From the NCBI RefSeq assembly GCF_023371205.1, contig NZ_JAMCCO010000001.1, positions 926,662-990,661 of the forward strand: DNA of 64,000 bases, written 5' to 3'. The stretch is from Parvivirga hydrogeniphila. GTDB lineage: Bacteria > Actinomycetota > Coriobacteriia > Anaerosomatales > Anaerosomataceae. Position numbers and translations under genes: made by a program. Position 1 is the first letter of the stretch; each line of letters begins with the position of its first letter. A model generated the notes under the pieces. That model was not told where the DNA came from. It saw nothing but the letters and a program-made list of their open reading frames with translations, and did no database searches. Below, in pieces: positions 8,497 to 16,262 of the stretch.

Positions 8497-9287
8497 TGGT
8501 CGATCTGAGGTATGAGAGCGATTCCACCTGCGTGGCGCGTCTCGAGGGAGATCTCGATGTGACGGTCGCCTCCGCAGTCCGAGAGGCACTGAGCAAAGCC
8601 ATCGAGCGCGGCTGCCGCAACGTGGTGCTCGACCTGTCCGGGGTCGCGTACGTGGACAGTTCGTGCATCGCGCTCTTGGTGTGGCTGAACAGGGTGCTCG
8701 AGCCGCGTGACGGGAGGCTGGTGTTGGCCGGCGCGAGCCCCGATGTGGGGCGGATCCTTGAACTGTCAGGTCTTCTTCGCGTCGCGCCCGTGGTCTCGAC
8801 CGCATCGGACGAGCATGAGGCCCTTTCCTCGCTGGAGATTGCGCCGACTGCTCAGGAGCCGTCGTGGGAGCAGGGGCTGTCATTCCCAGCTGATACCGCC
8901 CAGCTCGCTACGGCGCGTCAGCGGGTGATCGAGCTTATCGCCGGACTCGACATCCCCGAGTCGACGATGTTCGACATCCGAGTGGCTGTCGGCGAGGCGC
9001 TCGCGAACGCGATGCGGCACGGCTCGCCCGGCGGCAGATCCGACACCGTCGGGGTCGTCGTAGAGGTCTACGAAGACCGCGTCGCGATCGTCGTTTCGGA
9101 TCAGGGGTGCGGATTCGACGGAACGTTGCCGGAGTCGTCGGACCTTTACGCTGCCTCGGGTCGCGGCGTGATGTTCATGCGAGCGCTGATGGACCGCGTC
9201 GAGTTCACAACGTGCGAGGGCGGCGGGACTTCCGTCCGGCTCGAGAAACACGTGGATCGACGGACGAGCATCGCGCATCGCCCGTGA
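8493..9287 (+). CDS. STAS (anti-anti-sigma) domain fused to an RsbW-like HATPase domain
   Basis: 264 residues. The N-terminal STAS domain (about 1-105) has the phosphorylatable serine region VDSSCIALLVWL, as in SpoIIAA/RsbV. The C-terminal HATPase_c domain (about 130-255) has N-box GEALANAMRHG and G1 box DQGCGFDG, as in SpoIIAB/RsbW. In partner switching these two activities are normally separate proteins, so the fusion is unusual. It overlaps the phosphatase gene by 4 nt. No sigma factor gene is adjacent, so the output (sigma factor or another effector) cannot be named. Confidence 0.88.
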   Translation: MMVDLRYESDSTCVARLEGDLDVTVASAVREALSKAIERGCRNVVLDLSGVAYVDSSCIALLVWLNRVLEPRDGRLVLAGASPDVGRILELSGLLRVAPVVSTASDEHEALSSLEIAPTAQEPSWEQGLSFPADTAQLATARQRVIELIAGLDIPESTMFDIRVAVGEALANAMRHGSPGGRSDTVGVVVEVYEDRVAIVVSDQGCGFDGTLPESSDLYAASGRGVMFMRALMDRVEFTTCEGGGTSVRLEKHVDRRTSIAHRP

Positions 9288-9328
9288 TATGCTGTCGTCA
9301 GTACGGCCACGAGGTGCGGAGGTGTCAC

Positions 9329-9895
9329 GTGGAGCTCGCTGAAGTGTTGAAACGCAGACGCTCGATCCGGCTGTACACGGGAGAGCCGATCGCGACGAGC
9401 GTTATCGATGACCTCATCGATGCGGCCACCAGCGCGCCGTCCCCTCTCAACTCTCAGCCGTGGCACTTCCACGTGGCGCTCGGAACCGCGCGCAAGGCCG
9501 TGGGGGAAGCGGTCGCGCAGTCCACGCGCTTCCTCGAGGAGTACGCGAGCATTCTGCCTGCCGGCCAGTTGGAGAAGGCGGCGGAGTTCTACGCCGATCT
9601 CGGGAACGCCCCCGTCGTGATCGGCGTGTCTGTTCCAGACAGCGAAGACGATGTGGAGCGCACAAACCGTCTCGTGGCTGCTGGAGCCGCCATCGAGAAC
9701 CTCATGCTCCGCGCTACCGACCTCGGCTTCGGAGCGTGCTGCATCACGGCTCCTCGCTGGGTGATCGACGAGGTGAAAGCCGCACTCTGCGTTGCTGACG
9801 ACCGCGTGCTCGCAGGGCTCGTCTTGGTGGGCGTGCCTGCCGAGGAGCCCATACCCACCGAGCGGCGTCGCGACGCGGTCACCTATCTCGAGTGA
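9329..9895 (+). CDS. Nitroreductase-family FMN oxidoreductase
   Basis: 188 residues with the nitroreductase signature: N-terminal RRSIRLYTGEP, FMN-binding region APSPLNSQPWHF and C-terminal GFGACCITAP. Members use FMN and NAD(P)H to reduce nitro compounds, quinones or other acceptors. The physiological substrate cannot be read. The GTG at 9329 is chosen because GGAGGTG lies 5 nt upstream. The frame also extends back into the STAS-HATPase gene without a good start. Its stop overlaps the start of the HAD hydrolase gene. Confidence 0.85.
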   Translation: MELAEVLKRRRSIRLYTGEPIATSVIDDLIDAATSAPSPLNSQPWHFHVALGTARKAVGEAVAQSTRFLEEYASILPAGQLEKAAEFYADLGNAPVVIGVSVPDSEDDVERTNRLVAAGAAIENLMLRATDLGFGACCITAPRWVIDEVKAALCVADDRVLAGLVLVGVPAEEPIPTERRRDAVTYLE

Positions 9896-10611
9896 TGCGA
9901 CCGCGAGCCGTATTCTTCGACGTCGGCAACACGCTTCTTCAGCCGTATCCGAGCGTGTCGAGCGTGTGCCAAGAGGTCTTGAGCGAGTTTGGTCATTCCG
10001 CGGACCTGGAAGCGATCGAGTCGCTCATGCCGCTCGTGGACGCCTACTACGAGGACCGCTACCGTGCCGACGATACCTTCTGGACCGACGAGGAGGAGAC
10101 ATCCTCGGTGTGGGTGGGCATGTACTCGCTGCTGTGCGAGCGGCTCGGAATCGCAGATCAAGCACCGGTCATTGCACGACGCGTGTACGATGAGTTCGGC
10201 AAGCCAGGCAGGTGGCGCCCGTATCCCGACGTCGCGCCTGCAGTGACGGCGCTGCGCGATGCAGGCATCATGACGGGCATCATCTCGAACTGGGACAGAC
10301 GGCTTGCATCGCTCATCGAAGGTCTCGGGCTCGGTGGGATGTTCGACGTCGTGGTGTCCTCCGCAGACGTCGGCTTGCGGAAGCCCGACCCCCGCGTTTT
10401 CGTCCTCGCGTGCGAGCGGCTCGGTGTCGCTCCAGAGGAGGCCGTCCACGTGGGCGATCATCACTACGCGGACGTTCTTGGCGCGCGAGCGGTCGGGATG
10501 ACGCCGGTGCTGATCCAGCGAACCGGCAGCGACGTGATGCCTGCGATGGCCGCATGTGCGACCATACGAACCTTCGTGGAGCTGCCGGACGTGCTCGGAC
10601 TCGAGGACTGA
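9895..10611 (+). CDS. HAD-superfamily hydrolase
   Basis: About 238 residues with all four HAD motifs: FFDVGNTLL (nucleophile Asp), SNWDRR, KPDPRVF (Lys) and HVGDHHYADVLGA. A helical cap (about 20-95) lies between motifs I and II, typical of small-molecule phosphatases. The substrate is unknown. The start is ATG 9895, or GTG 9892 overlapping the upstream stop by 4 nt. It precedes the menaquinone-type genes by 9 nt, but shared function is not implied. Confidence 0.85.
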   Translation: MRPRAVFFDVGNTLLQPYPSVSSVCQEVLSEFGHSADLEAIESLMPLVDAYYEDRYRADDTFWTDEEETSSVWVGMYSLLCERLGIADQAPVIARRVYDEFGKPGRWRPYPDVAPAVTALRDAGIMTGIISNWDRRLASLIEGLGLGGMFDVVVSSADVGLRKPDPRVFVLACERLGVAPEEAVHVGDHHYADVLGARAVGMTPVLIQRTGSDVMPAMAACATIRTFVELPDVLGLED

Positions 10612-10620
10612 GGAGGGACG

Positions 10621-12117
10621 ATGGCGTTCCGTGACCTGCGCGATTTCATCGCGCTGCTCGAAAGCTCTGGCCAGATCAAGCGGGTGCCGGTGGAGCTTGA
10701 CGTGCGCCTCGAGATTCCGGAAGTGGCGGATCGCGTGAGCAAGCGCCACGGTCCAGCGCTCCTCTTCGAGCGCCCGGTCGACCGCGCATCGGGGCGGACG
10801 TTCGGCATGCCCGTGGTGATGAACCTGTTCGGGTCCTATGAGCGCATGGCATGGGCGCTTGGAGTGGAGCCGAAGACAGGCAGCTGGCAGGACTTGGACG
10901 CGAAGGCCCGTCAGCTGATGGACTTGGTGCCGCTCGACGCCCCTGCGTCGCTCAAGGGCAAGCTGGACGCCCTGCTCGGCCTCAAAGACCTGGCCGCTTC
11001 CGGTCCGAGGGAAGTCAAGCAGTCCAAAGCGCCGGTGCAGCAGGTCGTGCTGCGGGGCGCTGAGGTGGATCTCGGCGCCCTTCCTGTGCTCACGACGTGG
11101 CCTGGCGACGGCGGACCGTTCGTCACGCTGCCGCTCGTCGTGACGATGTCCCTGTCAGGGCGGCTCAACGTCGGGATGTACCGGCTGCAGGTCTTCGATG
11201 AGCGCACCACCGGGCTGCACATCCACGAACACCACGACGGGGCCAAGAACCTGCGCGAGTGGGCCGCTGCAGGTCACGACAGAATGCCGGTCGCCGTAGC
11301 GCTCGGCGCCGACCCGGCGACCATCTACTCGGCCACGGCCCCTGTTCCGCCCATCATCGACGAATACCTGTTCAGCGGGATCCTGCGCGGCGAGCCAGTA
11401 GAGGTCGTCCGCTGCGTGACGAACGACCTGCTCGTTCCCGCGCATGCGGAGATCGTCCTCGAGGGCCACGTGCGCATCGGCGAGCTCAAGACAGAAGGTC
11501 CCTTCGGCGACCACACGGGCTACTACTCTTTGGCGGGCGACTTCCCCGTGCTTCACGTCGACGCCATCACCATGCGTTCAGACCCGCTGTATCCGGCCAC
11601 GATCGTCGGTCGACCGCCGATGGAGGACTGCTACATGGCCAAAGCGACCGAGCGGCTCTTTTTGCCCGTGATCAAGGCCATGATGCCCGAGGTCATCGAC
11701 TACGACCTGCCGCTGGAAGGCGTGTTCCACAACTGCGCGATCTTCCAGATCAAGAAGGAGTTCCCGGGCCAGGCGTTCCGCGTGATGAACTTCGCCTGGT
11801 CCATGGGCCAGATGATGTTCACGAAGTTCGTCATCGTCGTCGACGAGGACGTGGACTGCCACGACTACTCGGAAGTGGCGTGGCGATGCTTCAACAACGT
11901 GGATCCGAGCAGGGACGTGCTGGTGAGCAAAGGCCCGCTCGACCGTCTGGACCACTCGAGCAACTACGAGAGCTTCGGCTTCAAGATGGGCATCGACGCG
12001 ACGAAGCCGCTTCCTGGCGAGGGGCACCTGCGCGAGTGGCCGGACGCGCTCGAGATGAGCCCTGAGGTCAAGGCGCGCATCGACGAGCTCTGGGAAGGGC
12101 TGGGACTCGATGCGTAG
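10621..12117 (+). CDS. mqnL: UbiD-family decarboxylase, probable menaquinone biosynthesis (MqnL-like)
   Basis: 498-residue UbiD-type decarboxylase, the prenylated-FMN-dependent class. Conserved features include LTTWPGDGGPFVTLPLV, GMYRLQVFD and EGPFGDHTGYYS. UbiD, UbiA and UbiX homologues follow each other here, as in the mqnL-mqnP-mqnM sets of futalosine-pathway bacteria, so decarboxylation of the dihydroxynaphthoate intermediate is the likely role (inference). ATG 10621 has GAGGAGGG upstream. It overlaps the prenyltransferase gene by 8 nt. The usual length is about 480-500 residues. Confidence 0.85.
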   Translation: MAFRDLRDFIALLESSGQIKRVPVELDVRLEIPEVADRVSKRHGPALLFERPVDRASGRTFGMPVVMNLFGSYERMAWALGVEPKTGSWQDLDAKARQLMDLVPLDAPASLKGKLDALLGLKDLAASGPREVKQSKAPVQQVVLRGAEVDLGALPVLTTWPGDGGPFVTLPLVVTMSLSGRLNVGMYRLQVFDERTTGLHIHEHHDGAKNLREWAAAGHDRMPVAVALGADPATIYSATAPVPPIIDEYLFSGILRGEPVEVVRCVTNDLLVPAHAEIVLEGHVRIGELKTEGPFGDHTGYYSLAGDFPVLHVDAITMRSDPLYPATIVGRPPMEDCYMAKATERLFLPVIKAMMPEVIDYDLPLEGVFHNCAIFQIKKEFPGQAFRVMNFAWSMGQMMFTKFVIVVDEDVDCHDYSEVAWRCFNNVDPSRDVLVSKGPLDRLDHSSNYESFGFKMGIDATKPLPGEGHLREWPDALEMSPEVKARIDELWEGLGLDA

Positions 12118-13135
12118 AGCGCTCGACAAAGTGAAGTTGTTCGCCGAACTCGTGAAGTTCGAGCACTCGATCTTCGCGCTCCCGTACGCGTACGTGGGGG
12201 CGCTGTACGGTGCGTCGCTGGCAGGGTTCGCGCGCTCTGAGGTGTGGCAAAGGGTGCGCGCGGATGTCGCGGCCTTCGTCGGGCAGCGGCTGGCGATCGC
12301 GTGGACGTCCGATGCCCCGTTGCCTCCGCAGGTCCGGGCCGTCCATCTTCCGTGGGGCAAGGGGCTCTCGACGCTCGTGCCGACGTGGTCGTCCCTTGCG
12401 TGGATCACGGTCGTGATGGTCGGCGCGCGCGCATTCGCCTTCGTGCTGAACCGCGCGATCGACAAGGAGATCGACGCGCGAAACCCGCGCACCGCGAACA
12501 GGGCGGTGCCCGCCGGTCTCGTGAAGGCGTGGGAGCTGTGGCTGTTCGCTGCAGCGATGCTGGCGCTCTACCTCGTCGGCGTGTGGCAGCTTGCGCCGGT
12601 GGTGCGGCCGCTGGCACCGATACCGCTCATCGCGTTCGCGGTCTACCCGTACACGAAGCGATTCACTGCCCTGTGCCACTACTGGCTCGGGATGTGCCTC
12701 GGACTCGCGCCGGTGGGCGCGTGGCTCGCGATCGGAGCCCCAGCCAACCATCCCGCGCCGTGGCTGATGGGGGTCTCAGTCGCGCTGTGGACCGCCGGGT
12801 TCGACATCATCTACGCCACGCAGGACGTCGAGTGCGATCGCCGCGACAAGGTGCATTCGATGCCGGCAGACATCGGTGTTCCACGCGCGTTGCGTCAGAC
12901 GAAGGCGCTCCACGTGCTGACCGTGCTGTTGCTCGCGGCGGCCGGCGTCCTTGTCGGAGCGGGAGCGTTTTGGTTCGTCGGCGTCGCCATCGCGGCGGGG
13001 CTGCTCTGGTACGAGAACTCGATCGTGAGCCATGAGGACTTGAGCAGGGTCGACGCGGCGTTCTTCACGACGAACGGCGTCATCGCGATCGTGGTGTTCG
13101 CAGGAGCGCTGGCAGACGTCTTGATCGGGGTGTGA
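12110..13135 (+). CDS. mqnP: UbiA-family prenyltransferase, probable menaquinone biosynthesis (MqnP-like)
   Basis: 341-residue polytopic membrane enzyme that would attach the polyprenyl tail to the naphthoate ring. Both Asp-rich motifs are present: NRAIDKEIDARNP (near 115) and DVECDRRDK (near 240). It is about 50 residues longer than typical because of an insertion at about 35-90 between the first two membrane segments, containing a polar stretch (SDAPLPPQVRAVHLPWGK). It overlaps the UbiD gene upstream and is 3 nt from the UbiX gene, so the three are one operon. Confidence 0.88.
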   Translation: MRRALDKVKLFAELVKFEHSIFALPYAYVGALYGASLAGFARSEVWQRVRADVAAFVGQRLAIAWTSDAPLPPQVRAVHLPWGKGLSTLVPTWSSLAWITVVMVGARAFAFVLNRAIDKEIDARNPRTANRAVPAGLVKAWELWLFAAAMLALYLVGVWQLAPVVRPLAPIPLIAFAVYPYTKRFTALCHYWLGMCLGLAPVGAWLAIGAPANHPAPWLMGVSVALWTAGFDIIYATQDVECDRRDKVHSMPADIGVPRALRQTKALHVLTVLLLAAAGVLVGAGAFWFVGVAIAAGLLWYENSIVSHEDLSRVDAAFFTTNGVIAIVVFAGALADVLIGV

Positions 13136-13138
13136 ACG

Positions 13139-13744
13139 ATGGCGGGCATCGAGCGGGCAGCGGTGATCGTGACGGGAGCGTCGGGTTCCGCATACGGGCT
13201 GCGCACCATACAGCAGCTTGCAGACGGCGGGGCCGACGTGGTGGCGATCTTCACACCGACCGGCGAGGCCGTGGCCAGGCATGAGGTGGGCCTCTCGCTG
13301 GAAGGGCGCGACAAGGCCGCATCCCTCGGACGGTTCCTGGACCTGAAGCCGTCTGCGCGCCTGCGCGTCGCAGATGACGCTGACCTGTTCGACCCGGTGG
13401 CGAGCGGGTCCAATGCGCTCGATGCGGTCATCGTGGTGCCGGCGTCCATGGGTTTCGTTGCCTCGTCGGCAGCAGGGTTGGCGAGCGATCTGGCGGAGCG
13501 CGTGGTGGACGTCGCGCTCAAGGAGCGGCGGCCGGTCGTCTTCGTTCCGCGAGAGACGCCGCTTCATCTCATCCACCTGCGCAACCTGACGACGCTGGCC
13601 GAAGCAGGTGCAGCGATCGTGCCTGCGATGCCGGCGTACTACACGATGCCGAAGAGCGTCGACGACATGGTGGACTTCGTGGTGGGCAAGGTCCTCGACG
13701 TGCTCGGCTTCCCGCACGAGCTCTTCAAGCCGTGGCGCGCGTGA
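13139..13744 (+). CDS. mqnM: UbiX-family flavin prenyltransferase (MqnM-like)
   Basis: 201 residues, the size of UbiX/Pad1 proteins, which join dimethylallyl phosphate to FMN to make the prenylated FMN used by UbiD enzymes. The N-terminal flavin loop VTGASGSAYG, the PASMGFVASSAAG region and RETPLHLIHLRNL are conserved. It is immediately downstream of the UbiA-like gene, completing the UbiD-UbiA-UbiX trio. The operon appears to end here: a new promoter starts within 10 nt of the stop. Confidence 0.9.
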   Translation: MAGIERAAVIVTGASGSAYGLRTIQQLADGGADVVAIFTPTGEAVARHEVGLSLEGRDKAASLGRFLDLKPSARLRVADDADLFDPVASGSNALDAVIVVPASMGFVASSAAGLASDLAERVVDVALKERRPVVFVPRETPLHLIHLRNLTTLAEAGAAIVPAMPAYYTMPKSVDDMVDFVVGKVLDVLGFPHELFKPWRA

Positions 13745-13750
13745 ATGCGC

Positions 13751-13779
13751 TTGACGCGAGGCGCCGCGCGGAGCACAAT
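13751..13779 (+). promoter_or_regulatory. Candidate sigma-70-type promoter for the 50-residue ORF
   Basis: TTGACG (13751-13756), a 17-bp spacer, then CACAAT (13774-13779). It is placed right after mqnM and about 65 nt before the small ORF. It rests on sequence match only. Confidence 0.45.
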
Positions 13780-13844
13780 CCAGGAGAAGGCGGGTCATCG
13801 TAGCAGCAGTTGCAGTCTCAGTCGTAGCAGTGAAGGAGCAGGCC

Positions 13845-13997
13845 ATGACCCTATCGCAGGCGCGGAAGCGCTATCCGCTGGTTCCACGCGAGATCGTCAA
13901 GTGGGCCGTCGAGAACATCCAGGACCCTGAAGCGCTCGCTCGCGGTCTTCACCGCTTGGAGCAGGCGCGGCGCATCCAGATCAAGTACGGGGTGTAG
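13845..13997 (+). CDS. Small conserved-looking hypothetical protein (50 residues)
   Basis: ATG 13845 with AAGGAG 6 nt upstream and a TAG stop at 13995. The product is basic and helix-rich, starting MTLSQARKRYPLVPRE and ending RRIQIKYGV, with no membrane segment and no cysteines. It has its own promoter-like sequence upstream and a strong terminator 3 nt downstream, so it looks like a genuine monocistronic gene rather than a chance ORF. The family is not recognised. It sits between the menaquinone genes and a tRNA pair on the opposite strand. Confidence 0.6.
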   Translation: MTLSQARKRYPLVPREIVKWAVENIQDPEALARGLHRLEQARRIQIKYGV

Positions 13998-14000
13998 AGA

Positions 14001-14031
14001 AAAGCCCCGGCACAGCGTGCGCCGGGGCTTT
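14001..14031. terminator. Bidirectional rho-independent terminator
   Basis: AAAGCCCCGGC (14001-14011), a 9-nt loop, then GCCGGGGCTTT (14021-14031). The perfect 11-bp stem carries A-rich and T-rich flanks, so it can stop the 50-residue ORF on the plus strand and the tRNA-Cys transcript on the minus strand. Confidence 0.85.
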
Positions 14032-14037
14032 CATGTC

Positions 14038-14111
14038 TGGAGGCGACGCCCGGATTCGAACCGGGGATAAGGGCTTTGCAGGCCCCTGCCTTGCCACTTG
14101 GCGACGTCGCC
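14038..14111 (-). tRNA. tRNA-Cys (GCA)
   Basis: 74 nt including encoded CCA. Acceptor GGCGACG pairs with CGTCGCC, the T-arm reads GGTTCGAATCC and the anticodon is GCA. It is read on the minus strand and is followed by the bidirectional terminator. Confidence 0.95.
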
Positions 14112-14191
14112 ACGCGTATCGGGCTATCAATCGAGAAGGTTGGCCCGCGTGGGCCCACCTCGGCCTCGGACCAACCTTCCGAACGGTCGTC

Positions 14192-14267
14192 TGGAGCGGA
14201 CGACGGGACTCGAACCCGCGACCCCAACCTTGGCAAGGTTGTGCTCTACCAACTGAGCCACGTCCGC
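14192..14267 (-). tRNA. tRNA-Gly (GCC)
   Basis: 76 nt including encoded CCA. Acceptor GCGGACG pairs with CGTCCGC, the D-arm is GCTCAGTTGGTAGAGC, the anticodon loop is in CCTTGCCAAGG and the T-arm is GGTTCGAGTCC. It is upstream of tRNA-Cys on the same strand, probably co-transcribed. Confidence 0.95.
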
Positions 14268-14383
14268 GCGCAACGCGTAGTCTAGCAACGCGGGTGGTAG
14301 CGCGCAAGGTGAGAAGTCGATGAAATTCAGGGTGGCGCACACGCCGGTTGCTGATACAATATGCGTCGCTGTCCTTGACAGAC

Positions 14384-14458
14384 GGGCGCTTAGCTCAGGG
14401 GGAGAGCACTTCCTTGACGCGGAAGGGGTCGTAGGTTCAAATCCTACAGCGCCCACCA
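14384..14458 (+). tRNA. tRNA-Val (GAC)
   Basis: 75 nt including encoded CCA. Acceptor GGGCGCT pairs with AGCGCCC, anticodon loop TTGACGC gives GAC and the T-arm is GGTTCAAATCC. A possible -10 box TACAAT lies at 14355-14360. A terminator follows 11 nt downstream. Confidence 0.95.
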
Positions 14459-14469
14459 TCAAACGAGCT

Positions 14470-14502
14470 CGGCCCCGGGATCTTCCGGGGCCGTTTGCGT
14501 TT
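14470..14502 (+). terminator. Rho-independent terminator after tRNA-Val
   Basis: CGGCCCCGG (14470-14478), loop GATCTT, CCGGGGCCG (14485-14493), followed by TTTGCGTTT. Confidence 0.85.
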
Positions 14503-14567
14503 CCGCCGAACTCGTCAGCGGTTCGTGCTATCGTTGGTGCAACGATGCGACGGGGGAGCGTGGCTGC

Positions 14568-16262
14568 ATGCGACTGTGGGCAGTTCGAGCGGCGGTGCTC
14601 GGGTCGATCTGTGCTGTGCTGGCCGCTGCTCCGGTGGCGGCATGGGGCGCGTACGACGGCGGCGACGTGTGCGTGACCACACAGCGCATCGCGGGCGTGG
14701 ACCGCTTCGCGACGGCCGCTGCGGTTGCTGAGGCGGCATTCCCGAACTGGGAGGGCGTCCGTGCCGTCATCATCGCTTCTGGTGAAGATACGGCGCTGAG
14801 CGATGCGCTCGCAGCATCCACGCTCACCAGCGTGTTGCACGCTCCGCTCGTGCTGGTGCGCCGGGACGGCGTGCCCGCACCTGCGACCTCTGTGCTCCGC
14901 GCCGTCGCCTCTCATGTCGGAACGGTCCCCGTCGTGGCCGTTGGTGGTCCGGGCTCCATCTCGGATGCCTGTCTGGCACGGGTCGCCGCCGAGTTCGGCG
15001 GATCGGTGGAGACCACGCGGGTCTTCGGTTCCGACCGGTACGGCACTGCGGCAGCAGTCGCTTCGGTCGTCGCTTCGTCCACCACGGACGGCGGTCGCCG
15101 TGTGCTTATCGCGAACGGTGAGCCGTCGCGAGGGCTCGTGGACGCGCTTGCCGCTGCGAACGCTGGAGCGGCGCTCCGCGTGCCGGTGCTGTACGTGGCC
15201 CGCGACTCGGTTCCCGGCGCCACGGCAGCGCGGCTAGCTTCGCTGGACCCTATGGAAGTTGTCGTGCTCGGCGGCCCCGGCGTGGTGTCTGACGAAGCCG
15301 CACAGGCAGTGGGTGCGACGGAACGGTGGTGGGGCGCCGACCGATATGGAACCGCTGCTGCCGCTGCCACTGCGGTCTGGAAGCTCGGGGGAGCTCGGAC
15401 CGGCTCCGCGATCATCGCGCGCACCGTCGCTGACGCCGTCGCTTCCGCGCAGCTCGGCGCTCGTGGCGGCGGCCCGCTGCTGCTCGTGAGCGCGACCGGC
15501 GTCCCAGAGCAGACCGCCCGCTGCGTCTCCGCGAGCGATCCTCCCGTGACGACCGTGACCATCGTCGGCGGAACAAGCGCGGTTCCGCAGGCGGTGGCAG
15601 GCGAGCTTCAAGGCGCCCCGCATGCTCCTGCGATCACGACGCCGAAATCAGGCTCGCTCGTCGCGAAAAAGGCCAACGTGAGCGTACGTACCGGCGTGAA
15701 CACCGCCCGTGTGCGGCTGTACCGAGGCGCCACCTTGATCGCCGAAAAGGCGGCGGCCCCGTTCTCGACCGTCGTTTTCGGCGCCGTCGCGATGCCGAGC
15801 GACGGCGAGGCGTTGCGCGCGGTGGCTGTCTCCCAGCGCGGTACGACGACGCAGTCGGCCGCACGGTACCGCCGGTTAGCGTACCCTGCAGCGACGAGCA
15901 TCGTCATCGACAAGTCTGATTTCCGGCTGTACTGGGTGAAGGGCGACGTTCTCGTGAAGTCGTATCCGATCGCCATCGGGAGGCCAGGGATGGAGACTCC
16001 CGTCGCGATGTGGAAAGTCGGTGCCAAGTACTACACCGACCCTGCGAGCGTGTACGGTCCGCGCAAGATGCGGCTGTTCCGGCGAGTGGGAAGCGGCGAC
16101 TCAGTGCGTTATGTGTACACGGCGTACGGCATCCACGGGACGAACCAGCCGTGGGTGATCGGCACGAAAGCGTCACATGGGTGCATCCGGATGTACAACA
16201 AAGACGTCCTCGAGCTGTTCCCGCAGGTCCCGCTCGGCACGCTCGTTCAGACGCGGGAGTGA
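14568..16262 (+). CDS. Cell-wall-binding (CWB2) protein with C-terminal L,D-transpeptidase domain
   Basis: 564-residue secreted protein. A signal peptide (about 1-27, ending near AAWGA) is followed by three CWB2-type repeats (about 35-345, each with the RxxGxDRxxTA and GG-P-xxSD patterns), a short Ig-like linker (about 355-440) and a YkuD L,D-transpeptidase domain (about 445-564). The catalytic Cys is in SHGCIRMYN near residue 538, with the upstream His in YGIHGTN. It would anchor to the wall through CWB2 and form 3-3 cross-links or attach polymers to peptidoglycan. Its 3' end overlaps the convergent lipid kinase gene by 16 nt. Confidence 0.92.
   Translation: MRLWAVRAAVLGSICAVLAAAPVAAWGAYDGGDVCVTTQRIAGVDRFATAAAVAEAAFPNWEGVRAVIIASGEDTALSDALAASTLTSVLHAPLVLVRRDGVPAPATSVLRAVASHVGTVPVVAVGGPGSISDACLARVAAEFGGSVETTRVFGSDRYGTAAAVASVVASSTTDGGRRVLIANGEPSRGLVDALAAANAGAALRVPVLYVARDSVPGATAARLASLDPMEVVVLGGPGVVSDEAAQAVGATERWWGADRYGTAAAAATAVWKLGGARTGSAIIARTVADAVASAQLGARGGGPLLLVSATGVPEQTARCVSASDPPVTTVTIVGGTSAVPQAVAGELQGAPHAPAITTPKSGSLVAKKANVSVRTGVNTARVRLYRGATLIAEKAAAPFSTVVFGAVAMPSDGEALRAVAVSQRGTTTQSAARYRRLAYPAATSIVIDKSDFRLYWVKGDVLVKSYPIAIGRPGMETPVAMWKVGAKYYTDPASVYGPRKMRLFRRVGSGDSVRYVYTAYGIHGTNQPWVIGTKASHGCIRMYNKDVLELFPQVPLGTLVQTRE

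Noticed and set aside
14033-14323. Short plus-strand ORFs over the tRNA-Cys/tRNA-Gly region
   Set aside because: They are translations of the antisense of two tRNAs, a common source of false proteins.
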